Part shown: piece by piece, positions 26,204 to 35,447 of the stretch | Position numbering within the stretch: the stretch's first letter is position 1 | Layout: every line of letters starts with the position of its first letter | Assembly (NCBI GenBank): GCA_016716335.1 | Contig: JADJWN010000005.1 | Location: 186,001 to 250,000 of the forward strand | From: Saprospiraceae bacterium | Lineage (GTDB): Bacteria > Bacteroidota > Bacteroidia > Chitinophagales > Saprospiraceae | Reading direction: 5' to 3' | DNA: 64,000 nucleotides | The notes under the pieces: generated by a model | What the model was told of the DNA's origin: nothing | The model's input: the letters and a program-made list of their open reading frames with translations, nothing else | Database searches by the model: none | Translations under genes and position numbers: made by a program

Positions 26204-28329
26204 TCAGACCTTTTCCATCAGTGCCTTGCGGGAAAGCCTGAGTTTGCCGGTCTTCGGATCTGTACCTATGATTTTGACCTTTACTTTGTCACCTACTTTA
26301 AATACAGAGCTCACATCGTCAATTCTGGTATGTGAAACTTCAGATACATGCAGCAGTCCGCTCTGTCCGAAAAACTTGACAAATGCACCATAAGGCATGA
26401 TGGACTCCACCTCTGCCTCATATACATCACCTACCTGAGGCACAAAGGTAATTCTGGCTATAGCAGCCCTGGCTTGTTCAAGCCCTTCCTTATTGGTACT
26501 GGCGATGGTCACCACTCCTTTGTCCCCTACTTCTTCGATATTGATGATGGTATTAGTCTTAGCCTGCAGTTCCTGAATGATTTTACCACCCGGACCGATG
26601 ACGGCTCCTATGAAGCTCTTATCTATCAGCATCTCTACCATTCTCGGGGCATGAGGCTTGAGGTCCGGTCTCGGTGCTGAAATCACCTTATTCATTTCAT
26701 TGAGAATGTGCAGTCTGCCCTCTTTTGCCTGCATCAATGCCTTTTCAAGCGTTTCATACGGCAGTCCGTCCACTTTGATGTCCATCTGGCATCCGGTAAT
26801 TCCTTTGGCAGTACCCGTCACCTTAAAATCCATATCTCCCAGGGCATCTTCATCCCCAAGAATATCTGAAAGGATAGCTGACCTTCCTCCTTCTGCAATC
26901 ATACCCATAGCGATACCCGATACCGGAGCTTTGATCTGTACCCCGCCATCCAGCAGCGCCAGTGTTCCCGCACATACAGTGGCCATAGATGATGATCCGT
27001 TGGACTCAAGGATGTCAGAGACTATTCTTACCGTGTATGGAAAATCAGGTGGCATCACTTTTTTCAGGGATCTGCCGGCCAGATTGGCATGTCCTACTTC
27101 TCTCCTGCCCGGTCCTCTGTTGGGTTTTACCTCACCTACTGATAATCCCGGAAAATTATAGTGCAGGATGAATTTTTCGTTGTATTGCTCCAGTGCATTA
27201 TCAATGAGCAACTGGTCCATCTTGGTACCTAAGGTAAGGGATGTTAGAGACTGGGTTTCTCCTCTTGTGAAGATAGAGCTACCATGTGCCGAAGGCAGAT
27301 AATCTATCTCACACCATATGGGTCGGATTTCGTCTAATTTTCTGCCATCCAGTCTTCTTTGGGTTTCAAGTACCATATTTCTGATAATACTTTTCTTAAG
27401 CTTATCAAAATATGTGTCTATATGGCTTGCATGCTCTTCGGCAAATTCCTCACCCATCTGCTCTACGACTGCCAGTTTTACTTCTTCGGAGATTTCCTTG
27501 AATCTGTTTTTGCGGGACGTTTTATCCAACGCTGCTGAGGCTACTTCCAGTATTTTTGCTCCGGCTACCTGCTCAACCAGTGATTTAAGGACTGTCAGTT
27601 CTTCAGGTGCCTCGACAGGACGTTTATTGAGTGCTTTTTCGCCTACTTTCTGTGCCAGATCGAGCTGTGCCTGACATTGTACCTTGATGGCATCATGTGC
27701 CACTTTGAGAGCTTCAATGAGTTCGTGTTCCTGGCACTCATTGGCTTCTCCTTCCACCATCATGATGTCGCGTAGTGTGGCAGCCACTATCAGGTCGAGG
27801 TCAGCCTTTGCCAGTTGGTCCCTCTCAGGATTGATGACATATTTGCCGTCTATTTTGCACACCCTTACTACGGAAATCGGACCATCAAAAGGAATATCCG
27901 ATACTGCCAGTGCTGCGGAAGCTGCCAGTGCTGCATAGGCATCGGGCATATTTTTCTCATCTCCGGAGATCAGATAGATGATGATCTGGGTTTCATTCAG
28001 GAAGTTGTCCGGGAATAAGGGGCGCACCGCTCTGTCCACCAATCTGGATATCAGTACTTCATAATCCGAGAGTTTGGATTCCCGTCTGAAAAAATTTCCA
28101 GGTATTTTACCGGCTGCTGCAAAACGCTCCTGATAGTCCACTGATAAAGGGAAAAAGATTGGTCGGGTTTTGCTTCCGGACTTGCCACTACCGTAGCAAG
28201 GAGCATGGTGTTTTCAACTTTTACGACTACTGAACCGTGAGCCTGTGTAGCTAATTTTCCGGTTTCGATAATGACTTCTTTTCCATCAGGGAGCCTGAAG
28301 GAAGTTGTGGTAGGAATAATGTTTCCCAT
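26204..28329 (-). CDS. pnp: Polynucleotide phosphorylase, frameshifted
   Basis: PNPase degrades RNA by phosphorolysis. The repaired protein is about 708 residues, the usual length: two RNase PH domains, a KH domain ('FIGAVIGPGGKIIQELQAKT') and a C-terminal S1 domain ('GDVYEAEVESIMPYGAFVKF'). The frame from ATG 28329 ('MGNIIPTTTSFRLPDGKE') is lost near residue 58. A run of five A at 28152-28156 should have six, which restores the conserved 'SFFPLSVDYQERFAAAGKIP'. The remainder runs to 26204. It follows rpsO, the classic rpsO-pnp order. A sequencing deletion in the homopolymer is the likely cause, since the rest is fully conserved. Confidence 0.93.
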
Positions 28330-28469
28330 AAAATTACTTTAAAAAATGGTTATAAAATACATATCCGGGTTGTATCATAATAGGTCAGCTGTCGTGGTGG
28401 GAGGCGGGAACAGCTACCGGCCACAATGTGGTTTTCTGCTTTTACAAACCGGATGCTAAAAAAATTCTG

Positions 28470-28509
28470 TCAAAAATAAAAAGAGTGATACACAGTTGCA
28501 TCACTCTTT
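28470..28509 (-). terminator. Terminator or attenuator between rpsO and pnp
   Basis: A perfect 10-bp stem (AAAGAGTGAT at 28480-28489 with ATCACTCTTT at 28500-28509) is followed on the minus strand by TTTATTTTTG. It begins 7 bases after the rpsO stop. It probably ends most rpsO transcripts before pnp. Confidence 0.85.
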
Positions 28510-28516
28510 CGGAAAT

Positions 28517-28792
28517 TTATTTTCTGATACCCAATTTTTCTATCAGGCTTCTGTACTTCTGGATATCCTTATCCATCAGATACTTGAGCAGTCGCTTTCT
28601 CTTACCTACCAGCGTGAGCAGAGATCTCTTGCACGAATGATCTTTCTTGTTGGTCTGAAGGTGCTCGGAGAGCGACTGGATTCTGTAGGTGAAAAGTGCA
28701 ATCTGTGCTTCTACAGAACCGGTGTTTTGGGCGGATCCACCATATTCGGTGAAAATCTGATTCTTTTTTTCCGGACTTAAATACGTTGACAT
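28517..28792 (-). CDS. rpsO: 30S ribosomal protein S15
   Basis: A 91-residue protein with the complete S15 fold. 'NTGSVEAQIALFTYRIQSLS' carries the rRNA-binding 'GS.E.QIA' motif, 'HLQTNKKDHSCKRSLLTLVG' has the conserved D-H-x-x-R/K-x-x-L, and 'KRKRLLKYL' follows. S15 binds the central domain of 16S rRNA early in assembly. It precedes pnp and is separated from it by a strong hairpin terminator. A very good promoter lies 59-89 bases upstream of the start. Confidence 0.97.
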   Translation of the reverse strand: MSTYLSPEKKNQIFTEYGGSAQNTGSVEAQIALFTYRIQSLSEHLQTNKKDHSCKRSLLTLVGKRKRLLKYLMDKDIQKYRSLIEKLGIRK

Positions 28793-28850
28793 TTTAAGAT
28801 TTTTAATGGTTTACCAATATACAAATTACGAAAATCTGTAAATAGCGGCG

Positions 28851-28881
28851 CAAAGGTAAACTTATTATCTCAATTACCAAA
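28851..28881 (-). promoter_or_regulatory. Consensus Bacteroidota promoter of rpsO
   Basis: On the minus strand TTTG (28881-28878), a 19-nt spacer and TACCTTTG (28858-28851) match the -33/-7 consensus exactly. The expected leader before ATG 28792 is about 50 nt. Confidence 0.8.
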
Positions 28882-28955
28882 TTTTTTTTAAGCCCTATAC
28901 GGTTAATAAAACGCAAAAGTTTGCTCAGGTTGATGCCTGACCCTTCAACCGGAAG

Positions 28956-30200
28956 TTATATATCCATCAGGAGAGCCACCGGGTCTTCGAGCAGTTCCTT
29001 GACCTTCACCAAAAACGTGACAGAGGTGCTGCCGTCTATTATCCTGTGGTCATACGAAAGAGCCAGATACATCATAGGCCTGATTTCTACTCTTCCATCT
29101 ACGGCTACGGGTCTGTCTTTGATGGCATGCATCCCGAGGATGGCTGACTGAGGCTCGTTGATGATTGGTGTACTGACTAAAGAGCCAAACACACCTCCAT
29201 TGGTGATTGTGAAGGTGCCACCTTTCATTTCCTCCAGACTCAGTTTTCCGGCTCTGGCCTTGTCTGCCAGCTCTTTGATTTTAAACTCTATTTCGTGAAA
29301 CTTGAGTGACTCCACATTATGTACCGGTGGCACTACCAGACCAGTGGGTGTGGAGATGGCTATCGATATATCGGCATAGTCGTGATACACGATATCATTG
29401 CCGTCAATCATCGCATTGACATCCGGCATTTCCATGAGTACTTTGGCGCATGCTTTGGCAAAAATGGACATGTATCCGAGCTTAATGCCGTATTTGGCTA
29501 CAAATTTATCCTGATACTTTTTCCTGAGTTCATTGATTGCGGTGAGGTCCACTTCGTTGAAAGTGGTAAGCATGGCGGTCTGATTTTTTGCAGATACCAA
29601 TCTGGCTGCAATGGTACGACGCATCCTGCTCATTTTTTCTACCCGCACATTTCTATCCCCCTGACTTTTAGTCATCGGGCCAGGAGAGGATGTTTCTGTT
29701 ACGTTGCTTTGTGCTGCAGCAGTATTAACAGGTCTTTCAGCTACAGCTTTGAGAGCGTCTTCTTTAGTAATCCTGCCTTCTTTTCCTGTACCTTCGATGG
29801 TTTCGGGCTGTATGTCGTGTTCCCGCAGAATTTTGCCTGCCGCAGGAGAGGGATGTCCGGCAGCATAGGATTTATAGGAGACCTCAGCGACCGTTACGGT
29901 TTTTTCGACAACCGGTTCTACTTTGGGCTGAGGTGCCGGAGTTTCAGATTTGCCTGCCACAGCCGAGGTATCAATTTTTGCTACCAAAGCTCCGATGGCA
30001 AGATCGTCCCCTTCTTTGGCGACGTGTCTCAATATTCCTGAAGCTTCAGCCGGAAACTCCAATGTGGCTTTATCGGACTCAAATTCACAGATCGGATCGT
30101 CAATATTAACGTATTCTCCGTCTTTTTTCAACCACTGCGAAAGGGTCACCTCCGTAATGGATTCCCCTATGGTCGGCACTTTCATTTCTACGATGGACAT
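28956..30200 (-). CDS. sucB: 2-oxoglutarate dehydrogenase E2, dihydrolipoyl succinyltransferase
   Basis: A 414-residue E2 component. The lipoyl domain has 'ICEFESDKATLEFPAEASG' with the Lys that carries lipoate. A peripheral subunit-binding domain follows ('AAGKILREHDIQPETIEGTG'), then the acyltransferase domain ending in the catalytic 'LSYDHRIIDGSTSVTFL' (H-x-x-x-D-G). 'VPTIGESITEVTLSQW' at the start is typical of SucB. The frame extends to 30284, but ATG 30200 gives the standard N terminus ('MSIVEMKVPTIGES'). It transfers the succinyl group from E1-bound TPP to CoA in the TCA cycle. The gene stands alone and is divergent from prfA. The E1 partner (sucA) is not in the window. Confidence 0.92.
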   Translation of the reverse strand: MSIVEMKVPTIGESITEVTLSQWLKKDGEYVNIDDPICEFESDKATLEFPAEASGILRHVAKEGDDLAIGALVAKIDTSAVAGKSETPAPQPKVEPVVEKTVTVAEVSYKSYAAGHPSPAAGKILREHDIQPETIEGTGKEGRITKEDALKAVAERPVNTAAAQSNVTETSSPGPMTKSQGDRNVRVEKMSRMRRTIAARLVSAKNQTAMLTTFNEVDLTAINELRKKYQDKFVAKYGIKLGYMSIFAKACAKVLMEMPDVNAMIDGNDIVYHDYADISIAISTPTGLVVPPVHNVESLKFHEIEFKIKELADKARAGKLSLEEMKGGTFTITNGGVFGSLVSTPIINEPQSAILGMHAIKDRPVAVDGRVEIRPMMYLALSYDHRIIDGSTSVTFLVKVKELLEDPVALLMDI

Positions 30201-30229
30201 ATTGTGGATTACTTTTGATTTACAGGATG

Positions 30230-30237
30230 CAAAAATA
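30230..30237 (-). promoter_or_regulatory. Probable -7 element of sucB
   Basis: TATTTTTG on the minus strand, 30 bases upstream of ATG 30200. No good -33 box was found at the usual distance. Confidence 0.45.
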
Positions 30238-30400
30238 ATGGCTGTACATTTGTAATGTTTAGTTTGTGAACATAAAATGACCAAAATATTAGGTATGACT
30301 AAAAATTAATTTAGTATAATCAAAATAAATTCATTTTGCTTTATGCAATTTTCAATGTCTGATAAAAAGACAATACTACCTGTCATTCACGTTCGCCCCG

Positions 30401-30432
30401 TTGTTTAATCTGTATAATAAATTGTATTTTTG
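30401..30432 (+). promoter_or_regulatory. Bacteroidota-type promoter of prfA
   Basis: TTG (30401-30403), a 21-nt spacer and TATTTTTG (30425-30432) lie 26 bases before the prfA start codon, consistent with a short leader. Confidence 0.75.
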
Positions 30433-30457
30433 CAGACTTTTTTAAAAAAGCATCCTT

Positions 30458-31528
30458 ATGCTGGAAAAGCTCGAAGCAATACAAGACCGATACTATTATC
30501 TGGAGGAAAGACTTTCTGATCCTGAAGTCCTGGCTGATATGAAAGTATTTGCAAAGATCAACAAGGAATACAAGGATTTGAAAGCATTGGTGGATGCTTA
30601 CAAGGCGTACAAAAAATGCATGTCTGATCTCAACGAAGCGAAATCTCTGCTGAAGGAAGATGACCCCGATCTGAGAGAGATGGCACAGGCAGAGATTGAT
30701 CATTTACAGCCTGAAGCCGAAGCCCTCGAAAGTCACATCAAATATTTGCTGATACCTAAGGATCCGGAAGACAGCAAGGATGTCATCTTCGAAATCCGGT
30801 CAGGTACCGGTGGAGATGAAGCCAGTATTTTTGCCGGAGACCTTTACAGGATGTATTCCAAATACTTTGAATCACAGGGTTGGAAAACCGAAGTGCTGGA
30901 TGAAAATCCCGGCACCGTAGGCGGCTACAACAAGATCGTACTGGAAGTGTACGGAGAGGATGTGTACGGCAAACTTAAGTTTGAATCCGGTGCCCACAGA
31001 GTGCAGCGTGTGCCAAAGACGGAGTCTCAGGGCAGAGTCCATACCTCTGCAGCTACCGTAGCCGTACTGCCCAAGTTTGAGGAGGAAGAGATTGATATAC
31101 GGAAGGACGAACTCAGGGTGGACACCTTCAGGTCTCAGGGTGCCGGTGGACAGCATGTCAATAAGACAGAATCCGGGGTACGCTTCACTCATATTCCTAC
31201 CGGTATAGTAGCCGAAAGTACGGACTCCCGCTCTCAGCACAAAAACCGCGAGATTGCCATGCAGCGTCTCTATGCTAAAATTCAGGAAGTACAGCGTGAA
31301 AAGGCCTATGCCGAACAAAAAGACAAACGTAAATCCCTCGTGGGTACGGGCGACAGATCCGATAAGATCAGAACCTATAATTATCCTCAAAACCGGGTCA
31401 CAGACCACAGAATCAATCTCACCCTTTACAATCTGGACAGAGTAATGGAGGGAGAGCTGGAAGAAATCATTCAGGCACTGCAGGTGGCCGAAAATGCAGA
31501 GAAATTAAAAGGGGAAGAAGTATTGTAA
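30458..31528 (+). CDS. prfA: Peptide chain release factor 1
   Basis: A 356-residue class I release factor. The stop-codon-reading loop is 'VQRVPKTESQGRVHTSAATV' (P-x-T motif of RF1, which reads UAA and UAG). The peptidyl-hydrolysing GGQ is in 'RSQGAGGQHVNKTESGVRFT' (about residue 230). Full length and intact. It is the first gene of a + strand run: the M16-like protein follows after 4 bases. Its promoter lies just upstream. Confidence 0.96.
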   Translation: MLEKLEAIQDRYYYLEERLSDPEVLADMKVFAKINKEYKDLKALVDAYKAYKKCMSDLNEAKSLLKEDDPDLREMAQAEIDHLQPEAEALESHIKYLLIPKDPEDSKDVIFEIRSGTGGDEASIFAGDLYRMYSKYFESQGWKTEVLDENPGTVGGYNKIVLEVYGEDVYGKLKFESGAHRVQRVPKTESQGRVHTSAATVAVLPKFEEEEIDIRKDELRVDTFRSQGAGGQHVNKTESGVRFTHIPTGIVAESTDSRSQHKNREIAMQRLYAKIQEVQREKAYAEQKDKRKSLVGTGDRSDKIRTYNYPQNRVTDHRINLTLYNLDRVMEGELEEIIQALQVAENAEKLKGEEVL

Positions 31529-31532
31529 TCTT

Positions 31533-32825
31533 ATGGCTAAAAATTTCAGAAAAATTCCACCGGTCATAAGACAAATTACTTCCATTGAATTGCCGGAAAC
31601 CGAAGTAATAAGACTGGAAAACGGCATATTGCTGACTGTCATACCTTCTGGCACTCAGGATATCATCAAGCTCGAGGTGGTGCACAGGGCTGGCAGGTCT
31701 GCGGAGGATACAAGACTGGCTGCAAGGGCTACTACTTTGCTCATGCGGGAGGGAACCCACAGCATGACTGCCGAGGCCTTTGCCCGAAAAATTGATTACT
31801 ATGGAGCCAGCATCAAGTCGGCTTCCAATATGGATTTTTCGTATGCCACACTCTATACATTGGGCAAGTTTCTGCCCGAAGTCCTGCCGGTCTATATTGA
31901 GCAATATACCCAACCTGCATTTTCAGAGGAAGAAATCGAAAAATTTAAAAAAACCAATATCCAGAAACTACTCGAGGAGCTGGCTAAAAATGATGTCATC
32001 ACCTACCGACAGATTACTTCCCGGATTTTTGGAGATGACCATCCCTACGGATATAACAGTGAGGTGGAGGACTATATTTCGCTGAAGAGAACTGATATAC
32101 TGCATCATTTTGATAAATATTACGGTACGGACAACTGCTGTGTATTCCTGAGTGGCCATGTGACTCCGGATATTACTGACAAAGTATGCCGTGCTTTGTC
32201 TTTCCCGTTGAAGCATGCCTACAAAAAAGCCTACCATTCACCTCATCTTGCTTATGAAGGTAAGAAGTTCATTTCATACAGCAGAAACGAGCATCAGGCA
32301 GCCGTAAAAATAGGACGAAAACTTTTTGATCGTAAGGACCCTGACCATCCTTCATTTTACATGTTGAATATGATACTGGGCGGCTATTTCGGGTCCAGAT
32401 TGATGAGCAGTATCCGCGAAAAATTGGGATACACCTACGATATTTTCAGCAGCATGGACCTGATGCTGTATGACGGGTTGTTTTATGTAAGCACGGAAGT
32501 CAGTCCTCAGTTTGTGCAGCCTACAATAGAGGAAGTCTACAGGCAAATGGAAAAATTGTGTATGGAGCCCGTAAGTAAAGAAGAGTTGCAAATGGTCAGA
32601 AATTATATAATGGGTAACTTTCTGAATTTTATGGATGGTCCGTTGAATGTGTCTTCGTTCATCAGAAATCTCGTGATAGCGGGTATTACCAGAGAAGATT
32701 TCAATCAGTTCAATGAAAAGATAGTAAAAATGGGACCTGAGGAACTCATGCAGACTGCACAAAAATATCTGAACCGGAAATCCATGGCAGAGGTCATAGT
32801 ATTGCCGGAGCAGAATCTTCAGTAA
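31533..32825 (+). CDS. M16-family peptidase-like protein without the zinc motif
   Basis: A 430-residue protein with the two-domain fold of M16B peptidases: 'VVHRAGRSAEDTRLAARATT' aligns with the strand and helix before the active site, and 'MLNMILGGYFGSRLMSSIRE' with the conserved R-x-x-x-G-x-x-Y-region of domain 2. The inverted zinc motif HxxEH expected after 'ARATT' is absent ('LLMREGTHSMTAEAF'). It therefore resembles the non-catalytic subunit of paired M16 enzymes, but no active partner is adjacent. It lies 4 bases after prfA and upstream of mreB. It has no signal peptide and may act as a cytoplasmic or scaffold subunit. Confidence 0.82.
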   Translation: MAKNFRKIPPVIRQITSIELPETEVIRLENGILLTVIPSGTQDIIKLEVVHRAGRSAEDTRLAARATTLLMREGTHSMTAEAFARKIDYYGASIKSASNMDFSYATLYTLGKFLPEVLPVYIEQYTQPAFSEEEIEKFKKTNIQKLLEELAKNDVITYRQITSRIFGDDHPYGYNSEVEDYISLKRTDILHHFDKYYGTDNCCVFLSGHVTPDITDKVCRALSFPLKHAYKKAYHSPHLAYEGKKFISYSRNEHQAAVKIGRKLFDRKDPDHPSFYMLNMILGGYFGSRLMSSIREKLGYTYDIFSSMDLMLYDGLFYVSTEVSPQFVQPTIEEVYRQMEKLCMEPVSKEELQMVRNYIMGNFLNFMDGPLNVSSFIRNLVIAGITREDFNQFNEKIVKMGPEELMQTAQKYLNRKSMAEVIVLPEQNLQ

Positions 32826-32997
32826 TCCCTCATTTTCTGAAAAGTGATTTTTTAATCAGGGCAAATGACTTAGAGCATTTCTCTGGTCAGAGCTTCAATT
32901 CACCTTTGCCATGTTCCCTAAACGGGTATGACAGTAAAAAATTAACATTTTCAACTGCTTATACCCTGAGATTTCTCCAACAATAAGGAAAAAATTA

Positions 32998-33005
32998 TAA
33001 TTTTG
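32998..33005 (+). promoter_or_regulatory. Probable -7 element of the mre operon
   Basis: TAATTTTG, 47 bases upstream of the mreB start codon, fits TAnnTTTG. No TTG was found at the expected -33 position. The 227-base gap before mreB holds no other gene. Confidence 0.45.
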
Positions 33006-33052
33006 CACTTCTTTTTAAAAATCACGTTCTAATACATATACCCATACCCGTA

Positions 33053-34084
33053 ATGAGATTTTTCAATTTTTTCACACAAGAACTCGCTGTTGACCTCGGT
33101 ACGGCCAATACACTGATCATTCAGAATGACAAAGTAGTGGTGGACGAACCTTCCATCGTGGCAATCAACAGAAACACCAATGAAGTAATAGCTGTGGGTA
33201 ATAAGGCTATGCAGATGCATGAAAAAACCCACGATAATATAAAAACAGTCCGTCCGCTCAAAGATGGAGTGATCGCAGACTTCCAGGCTGCCGAGGCACT
33301 CATTCAGGGACTGATCAATATGATAGGGGAGAAGAGACGCTTTTTTACCCATCTCAAAATGGTCATCTGCATACCATCGGGTATCACGGAGGTGGAGAAG
33401 AGAGCAGTGTTTGATTCTGCCGATCATGTGGATTCCAAGGAGACCTACCTCATTCACGAGCCTATGGCGGCGGCCCTTGGTATAGGACTGGATGTGGAGG
33501 AGCCTGTGGGTCATATGGTCATAGACATAGGCGGCGGTACGACAGAAATAGCAGTGATTGCCCTTTCAGGCATTGTCACCGATCAGTCCATCAGGATAGC
33601 CGGAGATGAATTTACCAATGATATCATTGACTACATGAAGCGAAAGCACAACATACTCATTGGCGAAAGGACAGCAGAACAGATCAAAATCCATGCAGGT
33701 GCTGCCATTGCAGACATTCCTGATCCTCCGGCAAAATTTGCAGTCAATGGCCGGGATTTGCTAACTGGCATACCCAAGCAGGTATTCACTACGCATTCAG
33801 AGGTGGCTGAGGCACTGGACAAATCCATCATGAAAATAGAAGAGGCAGTACTCAAAGCTCTGGAAGATACTCCGCCCGAGCTTTCTTCAGACATATACAG
33901 GACAGGACTGTACCTGACCGGAGGAGGTGCATTGCTGAGAGGTCTGGACAAAAGACTGTCTGCCAAAACCAAACTTAATGTAATAGTAGCAGATGATCCG
34001 CTCAGAGCTGTGGTAAGAGGTACAGGGATCGCTCTCAAAAATACAGAAAGATATTCTTTCCTTATGGACAGGAAGAGTATCTGA
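33053..34084 (+). CDS. mreB: Rod shape-determining protein MreB
   Basis: A 343-residue bacterial actin. Phosphate-1 loop 'ELAVDLGTANTLI', phosphate-2 'GHMVIDIGGGTTEIAVIALS' and adenosine loop 'GLYLTGGGALLRGLDKRLS' are all intact. It polymerises under the membrane and directs lateral cell-wall synthesis with MreC, MreD, PBP2 and RodA. It heads the cluster mreB-mreC-mreD-mrdA, with 22 bases to mreC. Its presence suggests a rod-shaped or filamentous cell. Confidence 0.96.
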   Translation: MRFFNFFTQELAVDLGTANTLIIQNDKVVVDEPSIVAINRNTNEVIAVGNKAMQMHEKTHDNIKTVRPLKDGVIADFQAAEALIQGLINMIGEKRRFFTHLKMVICIPSGITEVEKRAVFDSADHVDSKETYLIHEPMAAALGIGLDVEEPVGHMVIDIGGGTTEIAVIALSGIVTDQSIRIAGDEFTNDIIDYMKRKHNILIGERTAEQIKIHAGAAIADIPDPPAKFAVNGRDLLTGIPKQVFTTHSEVAEALDKSIMKIEEAVLKALEDTPPELSSDIYRTGLYLTGGGALLRGLDKRLSAKTKLNVIVADDPLRAVVRGTGIALKNTERYSFLMDRKSI

Positions 34085-34106
34085 ACAGAATAAATAACCC
34101 GCTGGC

Positions 34107-34933
34107 ATGTACAATGTCGTTCAACTCTTTCTCAGGTACGGTGCACACCTGCTTTTTATTGGGTTGGAGTTGTGGTGTTTTTATCTCATTGTGAATTATA
34201 ATCGTACACAGAGAGAAATTCTGTTGAATTCATCCAATGTGTATGCAGCAAGGATTTTAGCCCAGTCCTCCAAGTTTACGGATTATTTCAGACTACAGCT
34301 GGTCAATGACAGTCTGATGCATGAAAATGCAGTATTGATAGAAGGTAGAATTATGCTGGAATATTCCACAGATATCATACCTCAGGCAGACAGTAATCTG
34401 TTGAGTTACGATCTTATACCTACTTTTATATGTAATAATACTGTACATCTGCGCAACAATCATATCACCCTGTGTAAAGGAAGTCGCGAAGGTATCCGGC
34501 CCGGAATGGGTGTAATCTCCGGGGAAAGGGGGATAGTAGGCATAGTCAGAAATGTCTCCCCCAACTTTGCACATGTCATCATTGCATTCTCAACCCGCAG
34601 ACAAGGATAAGCTGTGCCATAAAGAAAAGGAATGCTCACGGTAACTTAGTATGGAAGAATATGGATCCATTGAGGATGACACTCGAAGCGGTACCCAAGC
34701 ATCAGACAGTATCCATAGGTGACACGATTATTACCAGTGGGTACTCTACCATTTTTCCCAAAGGTATCCTGGTGGGCAAAATCGAAAGTTATACCATTGT
34801 CCCGGGCAGCAACAGTTATGATATCACCGTGAAATTATTCAATGACCTCAGTACATTGAAATATGCCTATGTCGTGCAGAACAGGTTGTCTGCTGAGCAG
34901 CTATCTCTTGAATCAGAAGTAAATCAGGAGTGA
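34107..34933 (+). CDS. mreC: Rod shape-determining protein MreC, frameshifted
   Basis: MreC is a periplasmic scaffold anchored by one N-terminal helix (here 'YGAHLLFIGLELWCFYLIVNY'), followed by a coiled region and a beta-rich domain. The frame from ATG 34107 ends at 34610 after 'NFAHVIIAFSTRRQG'. A small indel at about 34587-34590 restores 'LNPQTRISCAI', and the same protein continues in another frame through 'GNLVWKNMDPLRMTLEAVPK' to TGA 34933. The repaired length is about 275 residues, normal for Bacteroidota MreC. It lies between mreB and mreD with one base to mreD. The break is probably a sequencing error. Confidence 0.9.
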
Positions 34934-34934
34934 T

Positions 34935-35447
34935 ATGGTAGCGACAAATGTGGTGCGGTTCATTGTACTGATTTTACTTCAGGTGATGGTTTTTAAGCGA
35001 ATCGCCTTCAGCACTGAAGGATTGGGTTTTGCCCATTTTCTGATATATCCGGCTGCACTGTTGCTCCTGCCTGTCAAAACCAACAGAACTCTCCTTCTGG
35101 TACTGGGATTTGTCACCGGTATTATCATTGACATTTTTTATGACTCACCGGGCATCCATGCCAGTGCATCTGTTTTTACGGCTTACATCAGGAATACGGT
35201 CATAGCGATACTCGAACCCTATGAAGGATACAATCAGGATGATGTACCCGGGATCCGTAAAATGGGTTTTGGATGGTTTGTCTCGTATGTAAGTATTTGC
35301 ATGTTTCTGCATTTGTTTTTCTACTTCAGCGTAGATGCTTTTTCCTTTGTGTTTTTCCTGGATATATTGCTCAATACGGTTTTCAGTTTTTTCGTTTCTG
35401 TCATTGTGATTTTGATAGCACAATTTATTTTTAAAACCAGGTACTGA
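34935..35447 (+). CDS. mreD: Rod shape-determining protein MreD
   Basis: A 170-residue membrane protein with about five hydrophobic helices ('VVRFIVLILLQVMVFKRIAF', 'LLLVLGFVTGIIIDIFYDSP'). The 'G...D.FYDSPGIHASA' segment after the third helix is typical of MreD. It links MreC and PBP2/RodA in the elongasome. The stop overlaps the start of mrdA by one base, so the two are coupled. Intact. Confidence 0.9.
   Translation: MVATNVVRFIVLILLQVMVFKRIAFSTEGLGFAHFLIYPAALLLLPVKTNRTLLLVLGFVTGIIIDIFYDSPGIHASASVFTAYIRNTVIAILEPYEGYNQDDVPGIRKMGFGWFVSYVSICMFLHLFFYFSVDAFSFVFFLDILLNTVFSFFVSVIVILIAQFIFKTRY

Noticed and set aside
28130..28170. Programmed ribosomal frameshift in pnp
   Set aside because: No slippery heptamer or downstream structure is evident and pnp is not known to use one; a missing A in a homopolymer explains it more simply.
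29319..30041. 240-residue open frame opposite sucB
   Set aside because: It lies wholly antisense to a well-conserved gene, with Cys/Phe/Tyr-rich composition and no domain; a shadow frame.
31533..32825. Catalytically active M16 zinc peptidase
   Set aside because: The HxxEH motif is absent at the expected site, so an active call is not supported.
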